From Argopecten irradians (Eukaryota; Mollusca; Bivalvia; Pectinida; Pectinidae), in contig NC_091135.1 of the NCBI RefSeq assembly GCF_041381155.1, positions 68,905,418-68,969,417 of the forward strand: DNA of 64,000 bases, written 5' to 3'. The stretch's first letter is position 1. Every line of letters begins with the position of its first letter. Position numbers and translations under genes: made by a program. The notes beneath the pieces are model-generated. The model ran no database searches and was not told the origin of the DNA. It was given only the letters and a program-made list of their open reading frames with translations. Below are positions 47,601 to 60,100 of the stretch, piece after piece.

Positions 47601-50600
47601 ATTATGATACAAAAATATCAGTTTAGATTCAATGGTAATTCAGTCAAGTAATATATAGGTCTATATATGATTTTTTTGAAATGTCAATAAAAAGATCAAG
47701 GTCAATCATAGAATTGATTAAAAGACATGCAATTCTTGTACAAAAATATCCTGATACATACAGATCATACATCGCGATACAGAAATTCCCCTCTCTACCA
47801 ACTACACCATTTAAAATAGACACATTCGTTAATACCTGAAATAGCCATCATTTCTTCCATTTCTGATTTTTCTGTCCTAATCTCATCTAACTGCTGTCGT
47901 AATGAGACTCGGGATTCCTCTAGCTCTGCCACTTTTTGCTTGGCTTGTTGAGATTCATATTTGCAATGATCTAGCGCTGATTCTATCTCTGCTATCTGCA
48001 GCTTTTGGTGGTGACATTTACTGCGATACTCTTCGTGGCTTTTTTTCAATGCCTCCAATGCTAACAGCTGTAATGCACAAGAAAATAAATATAAAGAGAT
48101 TGTATTATATAGGATAACACAATAAATCAAATGTTCCTTTATATATGTCTGTTAGACATTAAGTGCTCGCTAACTACTTCCTAAAACCTTAATTTCCAGT
48201 ACAATATGCATCTAAAAGACCCCTGCTCCGAGATATTTTGCACATACAAAAATGTAATAAATAATTAATAAATAACCCACAGATATATACCCACAAACCT
48301 ATATGAAACCATCCACGGCAACAGGTGTACATCGCACGATCTCTCATTATCCTTGGGACTATTGCAAGGAGATGGTATATGTCCTTGATGTAAATGTAAT
48401 AAATACTTTCTTTTACTTCATCAGAACTTTTAACCTGAAATTACTCACACCATTGTATGTCTATATTGATTTGCTTTGTAAAAGTAAAACATATTGTTTT
48501 CAAAGTAATTTTATTTTACCTGACTTGATAATGATTCTACTTCTGCTGCTTTGGCAGAGTTCTCTCTTTCCAGAAATTTGCAATGCTCTTTGAAATCTTG
48601 AAGCTCAGTATGTTTCAAATGTGCACTGTAAATAGAATACAAAATAAATCCTTATAATGTTTTCAATATCAAGTCTAATCAAGGTTTCTCTTCTTGTGTT
48701 TTATCAAGGTGGTATTTACCTTCAGAAAATTCCTTTTTTTTTATTAAAGGAAGTGTCTCTTCTTTAAAAAAAAACATAAAATGCTCTTTGTAAAAATTGT
48801 TGAACAGCTTGTGTATAGAATAAGTATTTCAGTTTAAACAGCTTGTGCATAGAATAAGTATTTCAGTTTAAACAGCTTGTGTATAGAATAAGTATTTCAG
48901 TTTAAACAGCTTGTGTATAGAATAAGTATTTCAGTTTAAACATTGACTACAACAGGGTCCATATTCAAATAAAAATTAATTTTATGTTCTATCAAAAAAA
49001 TACAACAACTGTTTTTGAAATTTTGTCCTTGATTTTGACAAGTGGCTCAAGTAATTAATTCTGACCTGCTAGCTTCTTTCTGCAAGTTATCTCTCTCTTG
49101 TTTGACTAGCTCTAGCTCATCATACACATCTGTGATATTTCTCTGTCCTTTTAGTGCTGTCTCTAACTCAAGGATTCTACGATCTGAAATCAAAGCATTT
49201 TAACATAAATCAACTTCAAAAGTTCTTTAAAAGTTGAAATTAGATTTTCATTGTTTCAGTTATATGTTCAAAGTTTAAAAGTTTAAAGTATTTATAAACT
49301 AAAGCTGAAAATAACAAAGGTAATATTACCAATGTTTCTTTATTTATAAAACATTGATTGCATTTTAGTTACCTTTTTTACAGAAAGTAATGCAATTTCA
49401 TCATCACATATGAAGTGACTGTATACCTTTCTAAAGTGACTATATAACCTACCTTTCTGACCAAGCTGTTGACATTTCTCTTTGATATCCATCTCCAGGT
49501 TATCTTTGAAGTGTCTCTCACTTGCCACCACCATTTCTAACTTTCGAATTTCTTTCTCCTTTTCTCTCAGTAGCATCTGTTACAGATACATATATTTAGC
49601 TTCATACATTATTTAAACTATCACAGGGGTGTACAATTCCACTAGCCCGACGTCCGGGGCTAGTGAATTTCAGGTCAGGGCTAGTGGCTTCACGATCATT
49701 ACTAGCCTGTGGGCTAGTGGAAATTTCCTGATAAAAATATATCTTTACATTGAAATTTAGTTTAAATCAGCAGTTTAGCCTTTTATTGCTGTTCAGAATT
49801 CTACTAGCAGTAAATGTGTGGTCAAAACTGAAGCGAAAACTCAGATGGTTCCCAAACGTAAATAACATTTTTCATCTAGGTGCATCAAACGCTTTGTTAT
49901 GTAATTGGTGAAAGTTAAGCGCTTGAGTGACCCAGATGGCCATGTGTTTGCCGATGTTGTTGACAGACAGGGAACGGGAAAATCTAGATTTCTAGACTCT
50001 AGATAAAAATTAATTATGAAGTGACTGTTATATTATTTAGCATCACTATCATTTTAGTGTTATAAATTTGAGTATATGAGGGTTGGATTCAGAAAGTACT
50101 ACTGCTGTGAGATGGATAGAGGATCGTTTTGAAGTATGAAATAATGGTAATTTTTAGTCCTGTGCACTTGCAGATCTATACATATATAGGTATGCTTAGT
50201 TAATTGACACAAATAAATTCACTAAATGTTTTTCAAAATAACTTAAATAGAATTGAAATCTTGTAAATGAAAATTAGCAGTGCAATTTAATAATCATTTA
50301 CAAAATATTTTATTGTAAATTGTCAAATTGAATTTGTGTACAGTTCTTGGAAATAATTTATATGAAATTATGGAATTGGCAACATTTTATTCAAATCTCA
50401 TGCAAATGTTACTAGATAAAATGGAGGTTTTTTTTTAATATTCATAAAAATCATGGAAAATAAGTAAGATCAGTAAAAAGTAATTTTACTTCAAGATTTT
50501 GTTACAAAAATTTCATGAACTGTACTATTTACTAAATTCTAATAAGTTCATCTTACATATAAAATGAAAACAGCAGATATTTAATACTGATTGTATTCAT

Positions 50601-53600
50601 GTTATGTTTCCTTGCTAAGCTTTAATATCAAAGTTAAACTTTAATAGATATACTGATTATGTTTTCTTTCTTTACATCTAATGATAGTTTTAAAGCAAAT
50701 ATTTGAGTGATATAAGAACTATAATTTCAAATCTGAAATATTTTGCATGCGATGGCATTGTTGCATTATCAATATCGACTCAATAATGTTTTCACTATTA
50801 TATGAATACCTGGTTCCTGTGAAACAATCTGTGTGATATCTTTATTAGCAGATATGGTATTTAACACACTGTTTAGACATGTATTTGTTCTGTACAGGTT
50901 TGTACAAAATCCAGATAGAGTAAAATGTGCATATGAAAATGAACGAAAAATAGGGCTAGTAGAATTCTGATCAGGGCTAGTGAAAAATTGTTGCTACTAG
51001 CCCTTGGGCTAGTGCAAAATTTTTGGAATTGTACACCCCTGTATCATAACAAATCTCAAATCTAACTCTAGGAAATGTGTGTTGCATTGTAAATTGCTGG
51101 ACCAGGATACATTTTCCCAAATAGAAAGCATTTGTATCTATTGCAAAATTGCCTCTTGACTAACCTTCTGAGCCACTTGTGGTGACTGCATTAGAGCCGA
51201 GAGAGGAGTGAGAGGGCCTGGAGAAGCCAGGGTTAACATCCGCATGGGAGAGCTGATTTCATGGGGGCCCAATCCTCTAGCCAGGTGGGGAGGAACAGGT
51301 GTCAGAGGGGTCCCGTTAGATCCTACAACACCATGTACACAGTTATTACATGAATAAATCAAATTCTCGTATATACAGAATAATCAAATTATATTTCCTA
51401 TCTTGTATTACATTTTCCTAATATATTTCAACCCAATAGTTTAGACCAAAAATTTATATAATTTGACAAATAAATAATGAAATGTTGCAAAATCAAGATT
51501 TAGATTTGGTCTTTATCAGTGCTAAGACAATAAACAATAATATCATACTTTTAGAAAAACATCTCAAAAAATTTACTACAGACTTCATATAGTACCTAAG
51601 ATAAGTTTTAAGGAAGCAAAATAAAGATTCATTATAATGAAAATATTATCAAACAGAAGCAATAACTGAAATATGAAAATAGCATGGGAGAAATAAATGC
51701 TCTGAACGAGGACATATGCTGTACAAAATATGAATACAGAGTACGGTACAATATTAAATTACAATACAGATTTACTGATGCAATTTGAACTGTACATGAT
51801 TAAGGATTTTTAATTGATCTCTTTAAAAGAAAATGTCACTAGAATTAATTTGAAAATTAAGATTTCAAATTTCAAGCTAATTTACAATTTGGACTAGCTT
51901 ATATTTCTGTAACAAAAGTGTTTACAGGAACAGGGATGCTTAAATACAGTATTACAACAATGCATTATATGTCATAAATTATAAACCCATGGTTAAATTT
52001 AAAAAAAAAAACACCAAAAAACAAAAAAAAAAACTGCATACTATTAAAAGAGTAGTGTTCCAGATTAATATTTTTAAACTGAGTGCTGAATATATTTCAT
52101 GACATGGGGCATACTATAATATGGGTACACATAGTCAATAGTAATTACCCAGTGGTGGTTGTAATCAGTAATTACAACAGTTGCTGATTATACACCACCA
52201 TCTTGAGTTAAATATTTTGGACTAAGCACAGTACCCCATGTAATATTGGTATATTAACCAATGCTTATTAAATGCATTTTACTTGGTAATAAGAAACCTG
52301 GAACACTGCAAATAAATGAACAAGTAAGTTGATAAATATGTGAATGAATGAATGAATGAATGAATGAAAATGTGAATGAATGAATGGATGAAGCATGCAG
52401 AGATCAATCTATCCCTTATTAGTTGCAATTATGTCAAGGAATCCACACTTTTATGATAAAATTTATGTTTCCTCAATTTTTCAGACCACACAGTTATATA
52501 TCAGAAAATCTAGAGCTGCTATTAAATAGTATTAACCATCTGTATATCTTACCTAAAGAAAACAGATATTTTACTGCATTTTTCTTAAAAATTACTTTGT
52601 CGATAGACAGATCCAAACAACTTTTCTTAGTGTGAACAAAAGCTCCTAAATAGGATGATTTCCCAAAACATACTGACAGTAGATTGATCACTGGCATACA
52701 TGCAATGAGGATTTCACAAATAACACAAAAATGTAAGTAGTAAAATGATGTGGTTATATGATATAGTTATGATTTTTATACCAGTTGGGAAGTTGAAAGA
52801 TTGGTCAACCGTTGGCGTAGATGTAACAATGCCTTTGTTCTGGGAAACTAGTTTGAAGAAAAGATCAGCATCTTTGTGAAAAGTTGACTCTAGGACAAAC
52901 GGAAAAATATGGCGTGTCTTATCTTAGTTATGTTAGGGTGATAGAAAAGTTAAAAATGTCAGTCAGAACAAAATGTAACTTTTATCAGATGGGGTTGGAT
53001 GTGTCAGAATAAAAACAAGTGGCTTTTGTAAGTATATAGAAAAAAATGATAATGAAAAAGTCCATTTAACTCATGTTAGTGCTTGTTAAAAGGGAGCAAA
53101 ACATTATTTACTACTCTTTTCATACTGTTGTCGACTATGTTACACGGAATAATTCAACTCCCTCTTCCCCTTTGTTGAATATAGTCAGTCAACAGTCAAT
53201 ACCGACTTATATTTGAGTATTTGTTTTTGGTATTAAATCTATTATGTTCAAATCAGAAAATCTTCAATAATTTCTACATATTAAGTGCAAATGCTTGCAC
53301 TCTTTTAAAATTTGGCATATTTAGATTTAATAAATTAACACATAACAACTGTGTTTGTTTTTTGGAAATTTTCTTAAAAACTTCCAGGGTCAAAACTATT
53401 AAATAATTAATTCCAGTACGGAAAAAAATAAAAAGTAAATGAAAGAATGAAACAAATACTACAACAATGCACAAGATCACCATGTATCATTTTATGAGTA
53501 TTCTAGCATTGACTTCTATTAATAACTATTTTCATGCAGTTATATCAATAACAACATCTTCTTTTTACATTTAAACAGAAGTCCGGTGTGAAATTTTAAA

Positions 53601-56600
53601 TCCAGAAATTCCATAGTGAATGGTTCCAGTCTTAGTTTAAAAAAATGTTCAAATGTTTCTTTTAGGGGTAAGTGACTTAGAATTTCTCATATTTAGCAGC
53701 TAGATTACCTGAGAGCTACTTCACTGAATATACACATTTAACCAATTAAAGATGCTCCACCGCTGACAGATCATAAACGATACTCACCATTTAAACAATA
53801 ATTGGTATTTAATCTTGTATATATAAATGTCTAATTAACACAAGAAATAATATAAAGTGATTTATTTTGCTTTTGGTGCATGCTTAGCCAGTACTTCATT
53901 CCATATAGGACATAGTGCCACCAGGTTTTTTTCGGGATGCAATTAATTATTTTTAATATTTTGATCTTGAAGTAAAATGAGAAGCTCAAACTTTCCGATG
54001 GCGGTAATGGTGCAAAGTAACTTTCGTAACTGAAGAAAAATACTACTTTGTCTGCTCCTGTTTTTCATAAGAGAAATAATACTGTTTCAAGTGTTTGTCA
54101 GCGGTGGAGCATCTTTAAAAAAATATATATTTTAACATACAGGTGAATATCAATCAACATCAATCAACATCAAGCTACAAGACAAACACAATATTCTACA
54201 TCACATGGTAAAAAGCCGATAGAAAATCTGGTAAGAGCTTTTGATTTACAGGTTCAATAAAATATATTTATAGCTATTTTAAAGCTAATATAAATTATAC
54301 AACAAAATTGTTTGCTGTAGACACACTTACCAGGTTCTCTTTTCTTTTTTAAGATATCAGCAAAGTCTGGTGGGAGACGGGTTGTGAGATCTTGTGATGC
54401 AACAATGGGTTCAAGGATCTCCATAATCTCTAGCTGTTCATCTTGAGGCAGGTTCAGGGCAGCATTCACGAATGTCTGTTTATTTTTGTCTTGTACAAAT
54501 GCCCCAAATAAAGCATACAAAATCTACAGAAAAATAACACAGATTGAAGCTTAAAAAAAGTTATTCCTTCATAAAAATTAGGCTACAAACACTTAACTAA
54601 AACTGATGAACTGATACCCCTGTTACCACTATTTATTATTATTATTTTTTATTTAAGGGAAAAAGCATTCCATACCTTCAAGTAGTAAAGCAAATGTCAC
54701 TGATCAGGGTTATGCTGGTAAAATTATAATCAAACTAATAGATGTGTAATATCTAAAAGTTGGAATTTGACTTACCTTTGCTAGTTCCCATTCTTTTGTT
54801 AGGGAATCGGTGGCCGGTGAATCTGCTTCAGCAATGTGTATATCAATCGGTGATGAGTCACAATCCAGTTTGGTGAAATAGTGTTCTAAAAATGATTTAA
54901 ATGTTAGTTTTTATAATGCAGGTCGTATTATGTTTGCTGCCACCACCGCCATAATTGCCAGGCGTTAGTTGTCAAAACAGCAAATAAATTTTGCAGGGAA
55001 TCTTGTATTTGTTTGGTATTATAATCTCAACTTAAGTCATCAATACAAATTTTCTTCTGTTATTATTGCTTTTATAAAACTTTACAATTTTGTTTCAGAA
55101 AGGTAGTGGGCAGGGCTTGACATTAACTTTTTTAAGGGCTTGCCCTGTCGGGCAGTCGACCACAAAAACCTACCTGCCTGACTGGAAATTTGACTTGCCC
55201 AATAGAATTTAAGGAAAAATGATAATAATACCATATAAATATGTGTTTCAGACAGCTGTATATTTTTACATCATTCCCTACATGTACCTCAAACTCTCAT
55301 TTATATATACTTTCTATTAGCTTTAGTTAAGTTTGAGAAATTTCTCTATTTTTACGATTTATTTTTCATTCCTTTTGATTTTCTTAATTGTTGTTTTCTA
55401 TGAGCGAATTGAAGAATTAATGATACACTGCAGTAAATAGCAACTTTAAGGTATATAACAAAATACATGTATGTCCTGTTAAGATATCTACAATAAATTG
55501 CTCTCACTGTCCAATCGGCCAAGTGATAATTATCAGGAACCTTCCAAACCTAATAACTCCCTTAACACTACCAATCTGCTTCGATATATATCTTAGTCCA
55601 CAAAGTACCAATGATTATTTACGAGATGAATAGATAACAATATTTTAGGGGCATAGTGATAGACCGATTAATGAGCAGACTAACGATAGTTTCCTTGTAG
55701 CCAGCACGGCTAACAAAACATATAAATTTCTTGATTTTCAGTAAAAAGCTGGTTCTGCATAATTAACTTTGTACATAATGATAACCTTTTGATTTCCACC
55801 ATTGCCATATGTTTGCTTTAGAGCCATTTGTTATTAACCTCTTTGCCATGTTTTCTGTCAAATTTTGTTATGACTGTGTTATCAAAGCGCTTGAATCATC
55901 ACACCGTGTATACTACATGGGTATACAAACATCTGTTTGACACTCATAGCTCTTAGTTTTGGTTGTATGGTAATTTTATCTAAACGACTGTGATATCAAC
56001 TCTACATCAGGCTAAAAGTATAAATGGCACTAAATATCCACCTCCTGTCGGGCAAGTCACAAACGTACCTGACCTGCCCGACAGAAGGTCTAACCTGCCA
56101 GGGGCAGTCGGGCAATGGTTAATGTCAGGCCCTGGTATGACATAATATAAATCCACAGAATAATCACACATTTTATAGGTGACCCATAGCAATCATATCC
56201 AGTCTTGCATAATTTGTGTTAAATCGATTCAAATTTTCGTTACATTCAGTTTTACAAATTCTAGAATGGTTTATGAAGTGGAAAGCTAATATTAACAAAG
56301 GTTGACTTGTTAATATGCATGAAAAGCATCGAAAACTAGTAATTTTTATCAGTTTTGGTGAATATTCTGGGAATATTTTAATAAACTTATACATGTTTGT
56401 CGAAAATCTGCAAGATGTTTTGTAGATAATGATATTTTTACTTTCCATCACCATTCCGTAGTTTGTCACTACCGAGTAAAAATGGCAACCGACAACCGAG
56501 TAGACCTACAAATAGTGGTGGGAGTAAAGAAATTATAAATTCAGTATAAAAATGCAATAGTGACGTTTTATATTTTGGATTTAACATGATTTGGGATAAT

Positions 56601-57710
56601 TCTTTCCAGATATAAATGGTTTAATGTAAACACAATTTGAAATTTTGATTTTATGTTGAGCCCATTTCTGCGCAGTGTGAATCCTGCCTCGATTTGTTAG
56701 AGGTTAGATACAACATAATGATATCGTCTTGCTATACCTCTAACTATGTTGGAGTAAGTCAAGATTTCCTATTTGTGCATGCAACTGAAGTTTGGACACC
56801 CTGTTTGACAAGTTTAGAAGTTTACATTGTATACCTACCTTCTATGTATTCCTTTATTACTGTAAAGCATTCTTTGTGTGACTTCGCTGCAACTTCATAT
56901 TTCTCACTGTCGTCAATGCAAAACAAACATTAAATTGATGATACATTGATTCAAAACTTCCTTCGGATGAAATCATTATATTCAATAAGTACTTGAATCT
57001 TTTGATTGCCTATTTCTTGCTGTCAATTAGAAATATAAAATATATATATGAAAGGTATTCCAGAGGTTTTTAATTAGCTTTTGTGCTAATTGAACAATAC
57101 AACAAAATATTTTAATTAAAGCAGATTGAACTGGTTGATATTAAAACATTAGCAAAAATACTGATAAATGATAAAGACAAGAAAGACATTATTCCATTAA
57201 GGTGTACACACCTTTCCTTAGACTTAGAGTAACAAAGCTTGAAACTAGAAAATAGTTTACCTCAATTTCATTAAGCCTAAAAACACTTGTCCACTTGTAA
57301 GGTCTTGCAATGTAGAAATATTTTTATCGGGAAGAAGAGCATTCACCTGTAAAATTCAAAATTTTATGTTATGTTTAAACATGAAGTTGTAAATCTCTAA
57401 CTCGGCCGGTTGGTCTTTAGGCTATATACTGTATACGTTGTAGAACCCGTAAACGTGGGCGTTTCCGGTTTTTAATACATTTTATACAGTATCGGATTGA
57501 TGATAAACAACACATCAAATATTAAAAACATGCATAATACAATTACTACTTCAACTGAAGTTATGATGATATAGTCTGAATTTGAACTAAAGTATGCCAA
57601 TTGTTCCATTAGTTTTACTATAAAGACTGAGATTAAAAAATGTATCCCCTTTTCGCATATACGTTCAAAATTACCCAGTTGATCACGGCATTTTTCTTTC
57701 CACTGTCCAT
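38643..57710 (-). CDS. NUMA1: NuMA/Mud-type nuclear mitotic apparatus protein, 22 coding exons
   Basis: Coiled-coil protein that links dynein to spindle poles and, through LGN/Pins, to the cell cortex. Exons: 57675-57710, 57261-57346, 56839-56906, 54776-54885, 54331-54523, 52782-52847, 51165-51322, 49453-49576, 49066-49183, 48520-48625, 47836-48067, 47259-47431, 46630-46926, 42720-46274, 42376-42534, 41938-42132, 41595-41676, 40983-41151, 40541-40650, 39808-40049, 39313-39507, 38643-38894. Phases agree at every GT-AG junction: 6,726 nt, 2,241 residues (human about 2,115). Residues 1-164 form the hook-like domain (NAVINWVNALLPDKN). A proline-rich SP/TP segment ends near 239, then coiled coil to about 1900. 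EPADMEWKRFSELQRRN in exon 20 matches the LGN-binding peptide; AFNIINTPNKKF in the last exon matches the tail's AFSILNTPKK. RSKRTPKR may be a nuclear signal with CDK-type sites. Confidence 0.92.
42720..46274 (-). CDS. NUMA1: Giant exon 14 of the NuMA-like gene (coiled-coil rod)
   Basis: A single 3,555-nt exon encodes residues 590-1774, all rich in Glu, Lys, Ser and Leu with heptad spacing and almost no proline, the long rod. The exon starts after TTCCCAG (EAEGQKLATEE) and ends with KFKKQ before donor GTCGGTAC. Concentrating the rod in one large exon is also seen in vertebrate NUMA1. Frames antisense to it are shadows. It includes six 32-residue repeats at 43599-44174. Confidence 0.92.
43599..44240 (-). 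repeat. 32-residue (96-bp) tandem repeats inside the NuMA rod
   Basis: Units starting TAKFEAS, TEKYESS, KTKYESS, TAKYETS, QTKYERT and TEEYETS follow each other at exactly 32 residues: from codon 44174 to codon 43694 is 480 nt for five units. The consensus is (T/K)xKYExSIxxL, then LEKxxxxN, then LxExLxxx. A half unit (ALCDNGVLTEQLELV) precedes. Thirty-two is not a multiple of seven, so each unit brings a heptad discontinuity. Confidence 0.9.
48803..48945. repeat. 34-bp tandem repeat, four copies, in a NuMA intron
   Basis: AACAGCTTGTGTATAGAATA plus AGTATTTCAGTTTA repeats about four times with a single C/T difference. It lies in the intron between the exons at 48520-48625 and 49066-49183. Confidence 0.92.
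49624..51041. mobile_element. 1.4-kb class II element in a NuMA intron
   Basis: Terminal inverted repeats CAGGGGTGTACAATTCC and its complement bound 1,418 bp, flanked by TATCA at 49619-49623 and 51042-51046. Subterminal GGGCTAGTG motifs occur several times in both orientations near both ends. No transposase. CAGGG ends recall hAT, but a 5-bp duplication is not typical of hAT (8 bp), so the superfamily is open. It lies in the intron between exons 7 and 8. Confidence 0.82.
51323..52781 (-). other. Intron 6 of the NuMA-like gene
   Basis: AT-rich intron with a (GAAT)n microsatellite and poly-A-rich stretches. No nested element with clear ends. Confidence 0.6.
52341..52391. repeat. (GAAT)n microsatellite
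   Basis: About ten imperfect GAAT/TGAA repeats interrupted once by AAATGTGAA. Simple sequence in a NuMA intron. Confidence 0.9.
53746..54118. mobile_element. TTAA-flanked MITE, AGATGC family, copy 2
   Basis: TTAA at both edges (53746-53749, 54115-54118), inverted ends AGATGCTCCACCGCTGACA and its complement. The body is the reverse complement of copy 1 at 23710-24093 (for example GTCTAATTAACACAA, TTCATTCCATATAGGA, GTCTGCTCCTGTTTTT). It lies in NuMA intron 5. Non-coding. Confidence 0.88.
55111..56134. mobile_element. 1.0-kb class II element in NuMA intron 3
   Basis: Inverted ends CAGGGCTTGACATTAAC and the complement of CAGGGCCTGACATTAAC, with subterminal GTCGGGCA motifs repeated in both orientations. 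No coding frame with a motif. The ends look hAT-like, but I found no convincing 8-bp duplication. Confidence 0.75.
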
Positions 57711-57759
57711 CTTGTCTGGTAAAAACTTCGATAGGACTAGTGCTCGTTTCTTTTCTGAC
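57675..57759 (-). other. First coding exon of the NuMA-like gene with 5' leader
   Basis: Acceptor TTTTCTAG at 57760-57761 opens the exon. The ATG at 57708-57710 (MDSGKKNAVINW) is chosen because it places the hook-like domain at the normal distance from the start. The leader is open upstream in the same frame (SEKKRALVLSKFLPDK) but has no earlier ATG in the exon. Confidence 0.75.
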
Positions 57760-57952
57760 CTAGAAAATAAAAGAGACAAATAAACATGAAAAATAATGTT
57801 ACAGAGGTACATAGGCCTAATCAAAATCAATCTGATCAAATATATGACTCTAAGTTTAACGTATCAATTTAGATCATCCAGAAACTTATCACGAATCGTC
57901 GATTTTTTTGTAGTTACGTGGTTTCTTTGGGTACTCAATGAAAAACACTTAC

Positions 57953-58090
57953 CCGATTCCTTAAATTTTCAATCGCTTAGCATGTTGGATAATTTTAATT
58001 TTTGTTCGTTTTACCAAACGACGCACAATCCACATTCAGGGCACCTGCTAAGCGAAACGTTGTTTTGAATTTAGCGCACGCAGCCTCGTT
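57953..58090 (-). other. Probable non-coding first exon of the NuMA-like gene
   Basis: A consensus donor (GGAATCGG|GTAAGTG) at 57952 would splice to the acceptor at 57760. The exon contains one short upstream ORF, ATG at 57983 to TGA at 57969, encoding M-L-S-D. The upstream boundary of the exon is a guess. Confidence 0.5.
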
Positions 58091-59750
58091 TTGGACGTTG
58101 GTTTTGAAAACTAACCTGAGGAATTCAGTAGTTACTTCGGGGGCGTGTTAAGCTACGTATAACAGAACGGTACAGTTGTATTGCTTAATAGTCATAATAA
58201 ATTAGCATTTGTTTAAAACTATATGTCTTATAGCATTATCGCAAAAAGTTTAATGCATGTTTTCATTAACATAAATGAAACGCAGATATATATTATGAAA
58301 AAGAACACATGTTTTGTAAGGTATTCTTTTGTAAACCGGTGCTCAGTGAAATAATATGCCGGGTAATTTAAATCTGGATCCTACTTACATCTGTTTCCTG
58401 ATATCTTTATGGTTTCGAGAACAGACTCGATTCATGATATTATTGCTTAAGCAACCAACGGGAATTTTTGTAGGCTTATAACTTGGATGCATTTCAATAA
58501 ATCGCACTCGACTTTGTGTACGCTAAACGTTATGTAGCTAACGCCAGCGATGGTTATTATCTCGGGAAAGGTATATAAATCCTTGGTCTCGGGTGATAGC
58601 GATGATCTTTATTCTCCTGATCGCACAAGAACTGTCCTATATATATTCGCCAAGCAGGCTATATATAGGACATATTGCTTAATTGTACGTTTTTCAATTT
58701 GCATAATAACACCCTGAGGTTATGCACGCCGTGCCCCGGTGGCCACGCCTCTAAGAGAAGTCTAATTAATTGTCATTAAAACTTCCTAGGCCGTGTAATT
58801 ACAAATCGCCATTAGGCACTTGTAAGTTCCGTATCCTTGGGTTACGTGCATTGTTTTTGGTGACATGACATAACTGCCTAGTTACAACTTCACGCTGCAA
58901 TTAAATCAGGCCATCGAAACATTTTAATTTGACGGTAATATGTAATCAATGCACTATTGAAATGTCCCTCTCACCCGAAGCATCTCTGAAAACTATGGTG
59001 ACTGATTTGAAAACCGATTCGGCTTAGTGTAATACCGGATACTGATGAATGCATTGAAATAAACTTTTAAATTAACTATATTATATCTCTAATATCACAG
59101 CAATGCTTACTACAAACAGCATGCTGATTGCAATCGCCATGTATACTGTGGCAAATGACAAGATGTTACAGAATGTAAACCCTGGCATACATGCACGTAT
59201 CATCTACAGTGAAATAAATCAAATTATGTATACACCATCTCAAAGTACAATGATACGTATGGTACTGATGTATACTATTCAATAGTCCGCTAAATTAGCT
59301 GTCTATTAAATGCTGTGTGCGGGTTTTTTTAAAATATAATTATATGGCCAGTTATATAGCGGACTAACTATTGTTCTTGAATTGAATCAAGTCCTGTCGT
59401 GTATGATACTAATCTCTTTATTTATTTGTAGACTTAAGTATCAGATTTAAAACTATTTTTATAATTATTAGGCCTATAGTATCTAGATATGATTAACTAG
59501 TAATTGATGGCGAGTGCAGTCAAAAAAAGAAATGAAACTTACCTCAAATTTCATAATTAATCTAATATTTCCCTTTTGCCAAATTTATCTCGTAGTTTCA
59601 CATCACATAAATATTATATCATGTTTTAATTTACAATTAGCCTTTGCCTAGAATGGAGGAAGACCAAACGGAATAATACATAATGTTGCTTTCCACTATG
59701 AAAATCAGTAATTGTTTTGCTAACAAGTGCATACGACAAATGCCGTAAAA
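58091..59750. other. Intergenic region upstream of the NuMA-like gene
   Basis: No coding feature. A 13-bp inverted repeat, TGTCCTATATATA / TATATATAGGACA, lies at 58633-58672 with a 14-base spacer. A 60-residue plus frame at 59103 has no motif. Promoter elements cannot be assigned with confidence. Confidence 0.5.
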
Positions 59751-60100
59751 TCCGACGTCTATTAAGCCAATCGGATCCCCTCGGAGAAATTTCCGATATA
59801 TTTCCGAAGATTCACGGAAATTACTCCGAGATGTCGCGATTGCTATTAAGCTAGTTTAACCCAAGGATTTATAAGTCTCATATACGTCCTTGTTTACCAC
59901 TCCTTTTAGGAGTCAAAGAACACATATAGTAACAGTTACTATTTTAAATGTTTCAAAAATTACTGAACTTTTATAACATTTAAAATAGTAACTGTTACTA
60001 TATGTGTTCTTTGACTCCTAAAAGGTGTGGTTAAACAAGGACGTAACTGTTATATGAGACTTATAAATCCTTGGGTTAAACTAGCTTAATAGACGTCGGA
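59751..60100. repeat. Long inverted repeat (foldback element)
   Basis: The left arm (59751-59952, interrupted) pairs with the right arm (59975-60100) around a 22-base loop at 59953-59974. Pairing runs from TCCGACGTCTATTAAGC through GTTTAACCCAAGGATTTATA, AGTCTCATATA and AACAGTTACTATTTTAAATG, with few mismatches. The left arm carries an extra 75-bp insert. The whole resembles a MITE or foldback transposon; no flanking duplication was settled. Confidence 0.93.
59768..59842. mobile_element. 75-bp micro-MITE with 9-bp target duplication
   Basis: CTATTAAGC stands on both sides (59759-59767 and 59843-59851). The insert starts CAATCGGATCCCCTCGGAG and ends with the complement of CAATCGCGACATCTCGGAG, and ends pair for about 28 bases including AAATTTCCG. 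The other palindrome arm has a single CTATTAAGC, i.e. the empty site. A 9-bp duplication suggests a Mutator-like mobiliser. Confidence 0.85.

Noticed and set aside
55103..56142. 8-bp duplication confirming hAT insertion
   Set aside because: Flanks GTAGTGGG and GTATGACA do not match.
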